NCBI RefSeq assembly: GCF_015277775.1
Contig: NZ_CP063849.1
Coordinates: 1,550,001-1,614,000 of the forward strand
Direction of reading: 5' to 3'
Origin: Paludibaculum fermentans
GTDB lineage: Bacteria; Acidobacteriota; Terriglobia; Bryobacterales; Bryobacteraceae
Length of the DNA stretch: 64,000 bases
The notes beneath the pieces were generated by a model, which worked only from the letters and a program-made list of their open reading frames with translations, did no database searches and was not told the origin of the DNA. Of the stretch, positions 26,112-35,118 are shown one piece after another. The stretch's first letter is position 1; every line of letters begins with the position of its first letter. A program made the translations under genes and the position numbers.

Positions 26112-27827
26112 ATGCACCTGAAGACCTGTTCTCTGCTGGCCGCCCTCTGCCTGGTTCCCGCCATCCACGCCCAGGGAGTGATCGACATCTCCGCGTTTGG
26201 GGCGAAGCCCGGCAGCGGCGCGGATGCCACGCCGGCCGTTCGCGCCGCACTCGACGCCTGCCGCAAGACTAAGGCCGCCAAGCTCGTCTTCAGCGAGGGC
26301 CAGTATGACTTCTGGCCCACACACGCCTCTGAGAAGTACCTCTTTGTCAGCAACAACGACGAGGGCCTGAAGCGCATCGTGTTCGATCTCAGCGGATTCA
26401 ATGGCCTAGAGATCGACGGCCGCGGAGCACGCTTCGTCTTTCACCGCGGCGTGAATCCGTTCCTACTCGATCACTCGCGCAACATCACCATTCGGAACCT
26501 CTCCATCGACTGGAAGCGCACGTTTCACAGCGAAGCGAAGATCGTGGCCGTCGGGAAGGACACGGCTGACCTCTCCATTACCGACGCGTTCCCCTTCAAA
26601 CTCGAGAACGGACTGCTGGTCTTCACAGGCGAGGACAAAGAAGTCGTGCCGTTCCAGAATGTTCTCGAGTTCGATCCTGTCAAGCGGGAGACCGCCTACA
26701 TGGCTCGCGACTACTGGACCGGACAGAACCTGCCGGCGACGGCCCTTGGGCCAGGGCAGGTGCGCGTGCGCATCTCCAAGTTTGAAGGCACGCCGGGCAA
26801 CACGCTCGTCTTCGGTGCCGCCTACCGGAACTTCCCGGCCTTCACGGTCACCGACAGCGAGAACTTCAAGCTGCTGTCGGTGAGTATCTATCACTGCGGA
26901 GCCATGGGCGTGATCGCGCAGCGCAGCCGGGATATCGATCTCGACCACGTACGCGTGACGCCTGCCCCGGGCAGCGGCCGCGTGGTCAGCATTACGGCCG
27001 ACGCAACGCATTTCGTGAACTGCTCCGGGCGCATCGTGATGACCAACTGCCTGTTCGAGAACCAGAAGGACGACGCCACCAACATCCACGGCATCTATGC
27101 GCAGATCACGGCTAAGTTGCCCGATGGGGAACTGGAAGCAAAACTGGTCCACCCGCAGCAGCGCGGCTTCGATTTCCTGGTTGCGGGCATGAAGGTGGAA
27201 CTGGTCCACGGGCCGAGCATGATCACTTATTCCGAAGCTGTGGTCCAAACGGTCGACCGGCGCAACAGCGAGTACACGCGCTTCCGTCTGACCACGCCAC
27301 TGCCTGCTGAGCTGAAGGTAGGCGATGCCGTGGCGGCCGCCGGTCCGTACCCGGATGTCGTCATCCGGAACTGCACGATTCGAGGGAATCGGGCTCGGGG
27401 GCTGCTGCTGGGCTCACGCGGCAAGATCCTGATCGAAGACAACACGTTCCACACGGCCGGCGCGGCCATCCTGCTGGAGGGCGACGCGCGGTACTGGTTT
27501 GAACAGGCCGGCGTGCGCGACCTGGTGATTCGCCGCAACCGCTTCGAGGACTGCAACTACGGAGTCTGGGGCAAGGCGGTGATCGAAGTGGCGGCGGGGA
27601 TCGACCCCAAGGAACGAGCCCATAACGGCTACAACCGGAACATCGTCGTGGAAGAGAACCTCTTCCGCCAGTTCGATACGAACCCAATCGTCTCGGCGTA
27701 CTCCGTGGATGGGCTCAAGGTGCGAAAGAACCGGCTCGAGAAATCGACGGCCTACCCGGCGCGCAATCCCGGCTCGAAGCCGTTCGAGATTACCGACTCC
27801 GTCCACGTTGAGATTGAGGATCAGTAA
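26112..27827 (+). CDS. Secreted right-handed beta-helix enzyme, GH110-like alpha-1,3-galactosidase candidate
   Basis: The 571-residue protein has a signal peptide (CSLLAALCLVPAIHA). The opening IDISAFGAKPGSGADATPAV is the entry strand of pectate-lyase-type beta-helices. The segments YDFWPTHASEKYLFVSNNDE, NITIRNLSIDWKRTFHSEAK and DDATNIHGIYAQI resemble GH110 alpha-1,3-galactosidases as I remember them. Beta-helix repeats (VVIRNCTIRGN, ILIEDNTFHTAG, LVIRRNRFEDC) fill the C-terminal half. Its likely role is removal of alpha-galactosyl residues from external glycans. It converges on the acyltransferase gene with a 7-bp overlap. The general fold is secure; the GH110 assignment is less so. Confidence 0.7.
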   Translation: MHLKTCSLLAALCLVPAIHAQGVIDISAFGAKPGSGADATPAVRAALDACRKTKAAKLVFSEGQYDFWPTHASEKYLFVSNNDEGLKRIVFDLSGFNGLEIDGRGARFVFHRGVNPFLLDHSRNITIRNLSIDWKRTFHSEAKIVAVGKDTADLSITDAFPFKLENGLLVFTGEDKEVVPFQNVLEFDPVKRETAYMARDYWTGQNLPATALGPGQVRVRISKFEGTPGNTLVFGAAYRNFPAFTVTDSENFKLLSVSIYHCGAMGVIAQRSRDIDLDHVRVTPAPGSGRVVSITADATHFVNCSGRIVMTNCLFENQKDDATNIHGIYAQITAKLPDGELEAKLVHPQQRGFDFLVAGMKVELVHGPSMITYSEAVVQTVDRRNSEYTRFRLTTPLPAELKVGDAVAAAGPYPDVVIRNCTIRGNRARGLLLGSRGKILIEDNTFHTAGAAILLEGDARYWFEQAGVRDLVIRRNRFEDCNYGVWGKAVIEVAAGIDPKERAHNGYNRNIVVEENLFRQFDTNPIVSAYSVDGLKVRKNRLEKSTAYPARNPGSKPFEITDSVHVEIEDQ

Positions 27828-28717
27828 AGCGAAGGTTCGCCCGGCGGACGGGTCTTCCAGCGGCGGTGGATCCACAGCCACTGTTCGGGGTGCTGGCGAA
27901 TGGCGGCTTCCAGCGCGGCGTGGACCCGCTGCGTGTCGTCCTGTACATCGCCGTGCATCTCGACGATCGGATCGAAGTGCAGCACGTGCTGCTGCTCGGC
28001 CTCCGACCACAGCGCGTAGCCCGGGATGACGGCCGCCCCGGTTCTGGCGGCAAGGCGTGCAAAACCAGCATCGACACAGGCTTTGTGGCCGAAGAAGTCG
28101 ATGAAGAGGCCGCGGTCGGGCGTCACGTTTTGGTCGATGAGAATCCCTACGGCTTCGTTGTGTTTTAAAGTCTCGATCAGGGGACGCAGGAAGTCCTTGC
28201 CGCGGCCCAGCAGCCGGTTGCCCGATAGAGTGCGGTAGTGAGTTGCGAGATCGTCGAGCAACGGGTTGTCCAAGGGCCGGACGACGAAGCTCATCGGCTC
28301 CGCCATCAGGGCATGGGCGAAAGCCGAGAACTCCCAGTTGCCCAGGTGCGCGGTGGCGAAGAGGATGCCCTTCCCGCGCCGCTTGGCTTCCTCGAAGTGC
28401 TCGAACCCTTCATACCGGATGTACTGGTGTACGTTCGACCGGTCGATCCTGGGAAACTGCGCCACGGTCGCGATGACTCGGGCCAGCGACCACCAGCAGC
28501 CGTCGATGATCCGGGCCCGGTCGGCTTCGGTCGTTCCCGGCAAGGCGAACTCCAGGTTGCGGCGGGCGGTCCGGCTCAACCTCGGAGCGGCGCGGTCGAA
28601 GATCGCGAAGGCAAATCTGGACAGGCGCGTAGGGTTGGGGAACGTCCGGAAGGCGGCCAACAGGCAACGAACCAGCGCGTATTCCAGCCGATTGCGGAGT
28701 GGAGAGTGACGCGCCAA
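27821..28717 (-). CDS. LpxL/HtrB-type lysophospholipid (lipid A) acyltransferase
   Basis: The 298-residue protein belongs to the lysophospholipid acyltransferase family used in lipid A late acylation. The catalytic H-x4-E motif is ATAHLGNWEFSAFAHAL, and FVVRPLDNPLLDDLATHYR and GILIDQNVTPDRGLFIDFFG are the conserved following blocks. A membrane-associated N-terminus is present (ALVRCLLAAFRTFPNPTRLS). It follows mnmA by 4 bp on the same strand. No lipid A partner gene is adjacent. An origin as a phospholipid or ornithine-lipid acyltransferase cannot be excluded. Confidence 0.85.
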   Translation of the reverse strand: MARHSPLRNRLEYALVRCLLAAFRTFPNPTRLSRFAFAIFDRAAPRLSRTARRNLEFALPGTTEADRARIIDGCWWSLARVIATVAQFPRIDRSNVHQYIRYEGFEHFEEAKRRGKGILFATAHLGNWEFSAFAHALMAEPMSFVVRPLDNPLLDDLATHYRTLSGNRLLGRGKDFLRPLIETLKHNEAVGILIDQNVTPDRGLFIDFFGHKACVDAGFARLAARTGAAVIPGYALWSEAEQQHVLHFDPIVEMHGDVQDDTQRVHAALEAAIRQHPEQWLWIHRRWKTRPPGEPSLY

Positions 28718-28721
28718 ATGG

Positions 28722-29840
28722 CTATTCTATCCAGCCGCCGGCCAGAACGAGATCTCCATCGTAAATAACGGCCGCCTGGCCCGGCGTGACGGCCCGTTGC
28801 GCGGTGAGAAAGCGGACTTCCACACGGTCTGGAGTGCCGGTGGGATACAGCACGGCTTCGGCCGGCTCGTGCCGGTTCCGGATCTTGACCTGCGCGGCCC
28901 GGGGCTCGGTGATGGCTGCGATGGACACCCAGTTCACATCCTTGGCTACCAGGGATTCCCGATAGAGATCGGTGCCCTGCCCCACGATCACCTGCTGGGT
29001 TTGCGGATTGGTGGCGATGACATACAGCGGCTCCGGCGCGGCGATGCGCAGGCCCTTCCGCTGGCCCACCGTGTAATGGTGGACGCCTTCGTGCTCCGCC
29101 AGAACCTGGCCGTCTTTGTCCACGATCTCGCCGTGGGTGGCTTCGCGAGCGATACCGCGTTCCTTGAAGTAAGCGTCAATGAAGCCGGCGTAGTCGCCAT
29201 TGGGGACGAAGCAGATCTCCTGGGAATCGTGCTTGGCCGCGGTGGGAATCCCCAACTCCGCTGCCAGCGCACGCACTTGCGGCTTGGTCATACCGCCCAG
29301 GGGGAAGAGGGTCCGCGCAAGTTGATGCTGCTTGAGGCCGAACAGGAAGTAAGTCTGGTCCTTGCCGGAATCCATGCCGGTGCGCATTTCGTAGCGGCCG
29401 GAATCCGGATTAAAGGCTACGCGCGCGTAGTGGCCGGTGGCGATGTACTCGGCTCCGACGCCGTCGGCCATGTCCAGAAACTGGTCGAACTTGACGTGGT
29501 TGTTGCAAAGAGTGCACGGGATGGGCGTCCGGCCGGCGAGGTACTCGTCGACAAACGGCTTCACCACGGTCTCTTCAAACCGGTCCTCGAAATTGACGAC
29601 GTAGTAAGGAATGCCCAGGACATTGGCGACCGCGCGGGCGTCGTAGACATCGTCTAGCGAGCAGCAGCGGCCAGTGGCTCCTTCCACCTGCATTTCGGGC
29701 AGGCGGCGCTGGTTCCAAAGCTGCATGGTCATGCCGACCAGGCGGTGGCCATCGCGCTGCAGCATGGCGGCTACGGCGGAGGAATCCACACCGCCGGACA
29801 TGGCCACGGCGATTAACGAGTTGGGGGCTGGCTCAGGCAT
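28722..29840 (-). CDS. mnmA: tRNA-specific 2-thiouridylase MnmA
   Basis: The 372-residue protein starts at ATG 29840, overlapping the end of iscS by 8 bp. It has the PP-loop SGGVDSSAVAAML, the catalytic and persulfide cysteines in PIPCTLCNNHVKF and QEICFVPNGDYAGF, and the family blocks YIATGHYARV, GKDQTYFLFGL and YTVGQRKGL. It thiolates U34 of Lys, Glu and Gln tRNAs using ATP and sulfur relayed from a cysteine desulfurase. The fused order with iscS supplies that sulfur donor directly. Full-length, with no anomalies. Confidence 0.97.
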   Translation of the reverse strand: MPEPAPNSLIAVAMSGGVDSSAVAAMLQRDGHRLVGMTMQLWNQRRLPEMQVEGATGRCCSLDDVYDARAVANVLGIPYYVVNFEDRFEETVVKPFVDEYLAGRTPIPCTLCNNHVKFDQFLDMADGVGAEYIATGHYARVAFNPDSGRYEMRTGMDSGKDQTYFLFGLKQHQLARTLFPLGGMTKPQVRALAAELGIPTAAKHDSQEICFVPNGDYAGFIDAYFKERGIAREATHGEIVDKDGQVLAEHEGVHHYTVGQRKGLRIAAPEPLYVIATNPQTQQVIVGQGTDLYRESLVAKDVNWVSIAAITEPRAAQVKIRNRHEPAEAVLYPTGTPDRVEVRFLTAQRAVTPGQAAVIYDGDLVLAGGWIE

Positions 29841-30933
29841 GGGCGGGCGCAAGCTTGCGCAAACGGGCGGTGGCCTTCTCCACGGCGGCGATCAGGGCGT
29901 CCACCTGCTCTTCCGTGTTGGTACGGCCCAGGGAGAAGCGGATGGAGGCGCGGGCTTCGGCGGTTGAAAGACCCATGGCGGTGAGGACATGGGAAGGGGT
30001 GACGGCACCGGAGGAACAGGCCGCTCCAGAGGAGACGGCGAATCCGGCGAGATCCAGGGCGATGACCAGAGCTTCGCCTTCCAAGCCCGGGAACCGGATG
30101 TTGGTGGTATTCGGGGTGCGCGGGGCGCCGGCTGAATTGACGTGGGCGTCAGGAATACGAGTGAGCAGGCCTTGCTCCAGACGGTCGCGGAGCGCGCCGA
30201 GGTCGGGCTTCGGCAGGGCGGCCGCGGCGCCCAGTGCCGCGATACCGGCGACGTTTTCCGTGCCCGCGCGGCGTTCGCGCTCATGCCGTCCGCCAAACTG
30301 GCGCGGGTTCAGCTTCACGCCGTCGCGGACGTAGAGCGCGCCGATCCCCTTGGGACCGGAGAACTTATGGGCGGTCAGGGAGTAGAGGTCGACACCCAAT
30401 GCGCGGACGTCCACCGGAATCTTGGCAGTCGCCTGAACTCCATCGGAATGGAAGAGTATGCCAGCTTCGCGGGCGATGGCGGCAATGCCTTCGATTGGTT
30501 GAATCACGCCGGTTTCGTTATTGGCGTGCATCACGGAGAGGATGGTGGTGTCTGGCCTTAGCGCTTTGCGGATGTCCTCGGGATCCACCAAACCGTTGGA
30601 ATCGACGGGTACGATTGTGCAGTCTGCCTGATGCTTGGCGGCGCTGAGGATGGCCGGGTGTTCAATCGCCGTGGTCACGACGCGACCGGCGGGCGCACCC
30701 AGGACGGCCAGGTTATCGCTCTCCGTCCCGCCGGAGGTGAACACGATCTCTTTCGGGTCGCAGTTCAGCAGTTGCGCCACTTGAGACCGTGCAGTTTCCA
30801 CGCATTGCCGGGCGCGCTGCCCGGGCGTGTGAATGGAAGAGGGGTTGCCCCACACCTCGGCCTGGACCTTTTGGAGAAGATCCAAAACGGCCGGCGCAAT
30901 GGGAGTTGTCGCGTTGTGATCGAAGTAGTGCAC
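29833..30933 (-). CDS. iscS: Cysteine desulfurase (NifS/IscS type)
   Basis: The 366-residue PLP-dependent enzyme has the aldimine Lys190 (TAHKFSGPKG), the PLP-contact block FTSGGTESDNLAV and the persulfide Cys306 in SSGAACSSGA. It converts cysteine to alanine, loading sulfur for MnmA and Fe-S assembly. The start is GTG 30933 (VHYFDHNATTP) with almost no leader: a TAGAAT box lies only 10 bases upstream, so the mRNA may be nearly leaderless. It is the first gene of the iscS-mnmA-acyltransferase unit. NifS and IscS cannot be told apart from sequence alone here. Confidence 0.93.
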   Translation of the reverse strand: MHYFDHNATTPIAPAVLDLLQKVQAEVWGNPSSIHTPGQRARQCVETARSQVAQLLNCDPKEIVFTSGGTESDNLAVLGAPAGRVVTTAIEHPAILSAAKHQADCTIVPVDSNGLVDPEDIRKALRPDTTILSVMHANNETGVIQPIEGIAAIAREAGILFHSDGVQATAKIPVDVRALGVDLYSLTAHKFSGPKGIGALYVRDGVKLNPRQFGGRHERERRAGTENVAGIAALGAAAALPKPDLGALRDRLEQGLLTRIPDAHVNSAGAPRTPNTTNIRFPGLEGEALVIALDLAGFAVSSGAACSSGAVTPSHVLTAMGLSTAEARASIRFSLGRTNTEEQVDALIAAVEKATARLRKLAPAHA

Positions 30934-30959
30934 GTAAGCCCGTTATTCTAATTGTAGCC
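30934..30959. promoter_or_regulatory. 26-bp divergent promoter space between iscS and the SAM hydrolase
   Basis: Only 26 bp separate the two starts. TATTCT on the plus strand (30944-30949) and TAGAAT on the minus strand overlap almost completely, giving two back-to-back -10 boxes 10-11 bases from each start codon. The -35 elements would have to lie inside the opposite coding region and are weak. Confidence 0.45.
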
Positions 30960-31742
30960 ATGCCGCTCATCACTCTGTTGACCGACTTCGGATTGCACGA
31001 CCACTTCGTCGGCGTGATGAAGGGCGTCATTGCGGGGATCGCCCCGAAGACTCAGGTCATCGATATCAGCCACGAGGTCGAGCCGTATCACATTGGACAG
31101 GCTCGGTTTCTGCTGTCGCAAAGCTGGCCTTTCTTTCCAAAGCGTACGGTTCATGTCTGTATTGTCGATCCGGGCGTGGGGACCGCTCGCCGGCCCATCC
31201 TGGTTGAAGTCGATGGACATCGCTTCGTCGGACCGGATAACGGTTTATTCAGTGATCTCGTCGTGCGCGAAGGCGCGAAAGTCCGGCACATTACGAGCAC
31301 AAAGCTATTCTTGAACAATATTTCGCAAACCTTTCATGGCAGGGATGTATTCTCTCCGGTGGCAGCTCATTTGACAGCCGGAGTGACCCCCTCCAAGACG
31401 GGGCCGCTCATCAGTGACGCGCTGAGGCAGACGACGTCGGAACCGGTCCGAATCGGCCGCCGTTTCTGGCAGGGCGAGATTGTCCACATCGACCGGTTCG
31501 GCAACCTGATCACGAACCTGCCGGCCTCTGAGTTCAAGGAGATGCGGCCCAAAGGCATGGCGCTGAAGGTAGGGTTGCGGCTGCTGACGACATTGGTAGA
31601 GAGCTACGCCTCGGCTCCGGATGACGAGCCGTTCCTGATTGAAGGAAGCTCCGGGAATCTGGAGGCCGCCGTCAATCAAGGTTCCGCCGCCAAGGTACTG
31701 GGTGTCGGCCTGGGCGCTCCGGTGGAACTGGAGCTCTGGTAA
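30960..31742 (+). CDS. S-adenosylmethionine hydrolase/hydroxide adenosyltransferase (DUF62)
   Basis: The 260-residue protein starts at ATG 30960. It carries the SAM_adeno_trans family signature: ITLLTDFGLHDHFVGVMKGV, VCIVDPGVGTARRPILVE, FVGPDNGLFSDLV and HIDRFGNLITNLP. Members hydrolyse SAM to adenosine and methionine, or act as halogenases when the active-site loop differs; no halogenase-specific insertion is seen. The stop adjoins mutM with no gap (TAA, then ATG at 31743), so they are one operon. Confidence 0.88.
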   Translation: MPLITLLTDFGLHDHFVGVMKGVIAGIAPKTQVIDISHEVEPYHIGQARFLLSQSWPFFPKRTVHVCIVDPGVGTARRPILVEVDGHRFVGPDNGLFSDLVVREGAKVRHITSTKLFLNNISQTFHGRDVFSPVAAHLTAGVTPSKTGPLISDALRQTTSEPVRIGRRFWQGEIVHIDRFGNLITNLPASEFKEMRPKGMALKVGLRLLTTLVESYASAPDDEPFLIEGSSGNLEAAVNQGSAAKVLGVGLGAPVELELW

Positions 31743-32528
31743 ATGCCGGAACTTCCAGAAGTTGAGGCGGTTACCAGGAAACTCCGGGTGGCCTCCCCAT
31801 GGGCGGAGATCGTCGCCACCGGCCAGTTCCGGCCCACCACGGCGACCGGCCTGGAGCGCGCCATTGGCCTGCGGGTGGAAGGCGCCTCGCGCCGCGGGAA
31901 GCACATCCTGCTATCCCTTTCCGGCGGACCCGTCGTTCGCGTGCACCTCAAGATGACCGGGAACCTTGTGGTCATTCCGGATGTGCGGCTCCGGACGGCC
32001 ACTGTCCGGGCGTGGCTGGCGCTGAACGACGGGCGCGGCATTGTACTGGAAGATCCGCGGGCGTTGGGCCGTCTCACGTTTCACGAAACGATCGACGGTC
32101 TGTTCGACGATCTGGGTCCGGAGCCGTTCTCCGCCGAGTTCACCGCCCAGCATTTCGTAGCCGAGGCGCAGCGCACCAAGAAGCCCATCAAGCTGCTCTT
32201 AATGGAGCAGCGGGCAGTTGTAGGATTAGGCAATATTTATGCTGCCGAGGCGCTGTTCCAGGCAGGCATTCATCCGGCGAAACCCTCCAATGAAATCAGC
32301 GTAGTGCGGCTGAAGCGGCTGCGTGGCCACATTGTTGACGTGTTGACTGCTGCGCTAGACTCAGCAATAGCTGCCTATGAACAACCGGGTGCGTTCACAG
32401 AGGGTGAGAACTTCCCGGTAGCCGTTTACGGGCGAGAGGGCGAAGCCTGCTGGCGATGCCGTGCGGCGATTCGCCGGATGCCTCAGGGTGGGCGTTCCAC
32501 CTACTATTGCCCGAAATGCCAGAGGTAG
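31743..32528 (+). CDS. mutM: Formamidopyrimidine-DNA glycosylase
   Basis: The 261-residue protein begins with the catalytic P2-E3 (MPELPEVEAVTRKL). The helix-two-turn-helix block reads LLLMEQRAVVGLGNIYAAEA, and the C-terminal zinc finger has four Cys as CxxC...CxxC (ACWRCRAAIRRM, YYCPKCQR). It excises 8-oxoguanine and formamidopyrimidines and cuts the strand by beta,delta-elimination. It is immediately downstream of the SAM hydrolase. The assignment to Fpg over Nei rests on the zinc finger and the PELPEVE start. Confidence 0.95.
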   Translation: MPELPEVEAVTRKLRVASPWAEIVATGQFRPTTATGLERAIGLRVEGASRRGKHILLSLSGGPVVRVHLKMTGNLVVIPDVRLRTATVRAWLALNDGRGIVLEDPRALGRLTFHETIDGLFDDLGPEPFSAEFTAQHFVAEAQRTKKPIKLLLMEQRAVVGLGNIYAAEALFQAGIHPAKPSNEISVVRLKRLRGHIVDVLTAALDSAIAAYEQPGAFTEGENFPVAVYGREGEACWRCRAAIRRMPQGGRSTYYCPKCQR

Positions 32529-32553
32529 GCGGGGATCCGCAAACATAACTACA

Positions 32554-34434
32554 ATGAGCGACACCACACAAAAGACCTCCCGGGCTGCCGAGTTCCGGCA
32601 GTTGATCGGCCAGAGAGCCGTTATCGCGGATGGGGCGATGGGCACGATGCTCTACACCCGTGGTGTCTTCATCAACCGCTGCTTCGACGAGCTGAACCTG
32701 AGCGCGGGCCAGATGGTGCGGGAGATTCACCAGGAATATGTCCGCGCCGGCGCGGAAGTCCTGGAAACCAATACGTTTGGCGCGACCCGCGCGCGGCTGG
32801 CGACGTTTGGCATCGCGGACAAAGTGGAAGCGATCAACCGGGCCGGGGTCCGGCTGGCCAGGGAAGCCGCGGCCGAGAGGAGCGATGTCTTCGTGGCCGG
32901 GGCGATCGGTCCGCTGGGCGTTCACCTGGAGCCGCTGGGTCCGACCTCGTATGCGGAAGCGCGCGAGATGTTCCGGGAGCAGATTGCGGTCTTCCTGGAC
33001 GAGGGCGTGGATCTGCTGATTTTTGAGACGTTTTCGCAGTTGAGCGAGCTGCGGGAGGGTCTGGCGGCGGCGCGGGACCTGGCCGGGCCGGAGATGGTGA
33101 TTGTGGCGCAGGTCACGATCGACGACGACGGCAATATGCCGGACGGCACCACCACCGAGACGTTTACGCAGTTCCTCGACTCCTCGCCCGCCGATGTCGT
33201 GGGTCTGAATTGCTCAGTCGGGCCGAAAGCCACGCTCGAGACGCTGGAGCGGATGATGACGTTCACCGGCAAGCCGGTCTCCGGCATGCCGAACGCCGGC
33301 CACCCGACCCAGGTGGAAGGCCGCGCCATCTACCTGAGTTCGCCGGAGTACCTGGCGCAGTATGCGCGCCGGATGCTGTGGGCCGGGGTCAAGATGGTGG
33401 GCGGCTGCTGCGGCACCACGCCGGAGCACATCAAGAGCATCAAGAGCGAAGCGCGCTCGCTGCAGCCAGGCATCCACAAGCTCAGCGTCACCGTGGAAGA
33501 GCCCAAGGCTAAGGCCAAGTCGATGGAGAAGGTACCGGTGGCGCAGAAGTCGTCGCTGGGCGCCAAACTGGCCGCCGGTAAATTTGTTGCTTTCGTAGAG
33601 ATTCTGCCGCCGCGCGGAGTGGATCCAGCGAAGGAAGTGGCGGGCGCCAGGCTGTGCAAGGACGCCGGCATCGACGTGATCAACGTGCCGGACGGGCCGC
33701 GAGCCAGCGCCCGCATGTCCGCGCAGGTCACATGCCAATTGATTGAACGGGATGCGGGTATCGAGTCGGTGCTCCATTTCTGCTGCCGGGACCGGAATAT
33801 CCTGGGCATCCAGAGCGAGTTACTGGGCGCGCATGCGGCCGGCATCCGGAACCTGATCTGCATCACGGGCGATCCACCGCGCATGGGTTCGTATCCGGAG
33901 GCCACGGCTGTTTTTGACGTGGATTCCATCGGCCTGGCGAACATCGTCAATAATTTGAACCATGGGCTGGATATAGGTGGGAATCCGATAGGTTCGCAGA
34001 CGGCGCTGCTGCTCGGAGTGGGGGCGAATCCCGGCGCTTTGAACATTGAGGAAGAGATCCGGAGAACCGAGTGGAAGGTGCAGGCGGGCGCCGAGTACAT
34101 CGTCACCCAGCCGGTCTTCGACATCCGCCAGGTGGAACGATTCCTGAGAAAGATCGAGGGTTTCCGGATCCCGGTGATCACGGGGATCTGGCCATTGACC
34201 TCGTTCCGGAATGCGGAGTTCATGGTGAACGAACTGCGTGTGCCGGTTCCGGACGAATACATGGACAGGATGCGCGGCGTGGAGGATCCTGAGCGGGCGC
34301 GCGCCGAGGGCGTGAAGATCGCGCAGGAGATGGTTGCCAACGTGAGGCCGATGGTGGATGGCGTGCAGTTGAGCGCGCCGTTTGGGCGGTACGCCATGGC
34401 GGTAGAGGTTGCCCAGGCCATCGGGTCGCGCTAG
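32554..34434 (+). CDS. Bifunctional homocysteine S-methyltransferase / 5,10-methylenetetrahydrofolate reductase
   Basis: The 626-residue fusion starts at ATG 32554. Residues 1-310 are a homocysteine S-methyltransferase barrel with the zinc ligands C220 (GLNCSVGP) and C285-C286 (GGCCGTTPEHI). Residues 350-626 are a MTHFR barrel with EILPPRGVDPAKEVAGA, LICITGDPPRMGSYPEAT and GAEYIVTQPVFD. Similar two-in-one proteins (YitJ type) make methyl-THF and may pass the methyl group on to homocysteine, for methionine synthesis. It follows mutM by 25 bp, with the SAM-using gene upstream, so SAM turnover and methionine recovery share an operon. Confidence 0.93.
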   Translation: MSDTTQKTSRAAEFRQLIGQRAVIADGAMGTMLYTRGVFINRCFDELNLSAGQMVREIHQEYVRAGAEVLETNTFGATRARLATFGIADKVEAINRAGVRLAREAAAERSDVFVAGAIGPLGVHLEPLGPTSYAEAREMFREQIAVFLDEGVDLLIFETFSQLSELREGLAAARDLAGPEMVIVAQVTIDDDGNMPDGTTTETFTQFLDSSPADVVGLNCSVGPKATLETLERMMTFTGKPVSGMPNAGHPTQVEGRAIYLSSPEYLAQYARRMLWAGVKMVGGCCGTTPEHIKSIKSEARSLQPGIHKLSVTVEEPKAKAKSMEKVPVAQKSSLGAKLAAGKFVAFVEILPPRGVDPAKEVAGARLCKDAGIDVINVPDGPRASARMSAQVTCQLIERDAGIESVLHFCCRDRNILGIQSELLGAHAAGIRNLICITGDPPRMGSYPEATAVFDVDSIGLANIVNNLNHGLDIGGNPIGSQTALLLGVGANPGALNIEEEIRRTEWKVQAGAEYIVTQPVFDIRQVERFLRKIEGFRIPVITGIWPLTSFRNAEFMVNELRVPVPDEYMDRMRGVEDPERARAEGVKIAQEMVANVRPMVDGVQLSAPFGRYAMAVEVAQAIGSR

Positions 34435-34463
34435 ACTGACGGCTTCCACGGACAGGTGAACGA

Positions 34464-35102
34464 GTGGCAACAGATCTGATCGAAATCAATTCCGAACAAC
34501 CGAGCGTTGAAGCGATTGAACGCGCGGCGGTAGCTCTGCGGCGGGGCGAGATTGTGGCGATTCCCACGGATGCGCTCTACACGCTGGTGGCGGATCCATT
34601 CAACCTGCACGCCGTGGGCAGGGTGTTTGCGGCGAAAGGCCGCGAGCCGCAGCGGTCGCTGCCGCTGCTGGTGAGTGATTTCCTGATGGCGGAGGACCTG
34701 GTCACCGAGCTCCCTGCCCGGTTCTACCTGCTGGCACGGAGATTCTGGCCGGGGCCGCTGACCATCATTGTGCAGGCATCTGCCAAGGTTCCCCTGAAAG
34801 TAACTGGAAACACAGGGCGCCTGGCCTTGCGGCAATCACGCTCGCGAGTGGCGCAGGCATTGATCGACTGGATGGGCCAACCCCTCATCTCGACCAGCGC
34901 GAATGTCAGCGGACAGCCGACCTGCCAGACCGGCATTGAGGTCTTCGGGACGATGGACGGGCGCGTGGACCTGGTGCTGGATGGCGGTGGATGCATTGGT
35001 ACGGGTTCCACCACGGTGGACATCACGGAACCTTACTGGCGCCTCATCAAGTCTGGCAGCATCCAGGAAAAAGAGATTGCGGAATGCCTGAAAGGCGCAT
35101 GA
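34464..35102 (+). CDS. tsaC: L-threonylcarbamoyladenylate synthase (Sua5/YciO/YrdC family)
   Basis: The 212-residue protein starts at GTG 34464 after an AGGTGA ribosome site. It is a single YrdC domain: IVAIPTDALYTLVADPFN, VFAAKGREPQRSLPLLVSD, RFWPGPLTIIVQ, TGRLALRQ and PLISTSANVSG. It makes threonylcarbamoyl-AMP for the t6A37 modification of tRNAs, or is a close YciO-type relative. The usual KxxxR/SxN motif is intact. The gene lies 29 bp after the methionine-synthesis fusion. There is no C-terminal Sua5 domain, so it is the short TsaC form. Confidence 0.88.
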   Translation: MATDLIEINSEQPSVEAIERAAVALRRGEIVAIPTDALYTLVADPFNLHAVGRVFAAKGREPQRSLPLLVSDFLMAEDLVTELPARFYLLARRFWPGPLTIIVQASAKVPLKVTGNTGRLALRQSRSRVAQALIDWMGQPLISTSANVSGQPTCQTGIEVFGTMDGRVDLVLDGGGCIGTGSTTVDITEPYWRLIKSGSIQEKEIAECLKGA

Positions 35103-35118
35103 GGACTAACAGTTAAAG

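Noticed and set aside
32529-32553. Possible SAM riboswitch before the methionine-synthesis fusion
   Set aside because: Only 25 bp separate it from mutM, far too little for a riboswitch.
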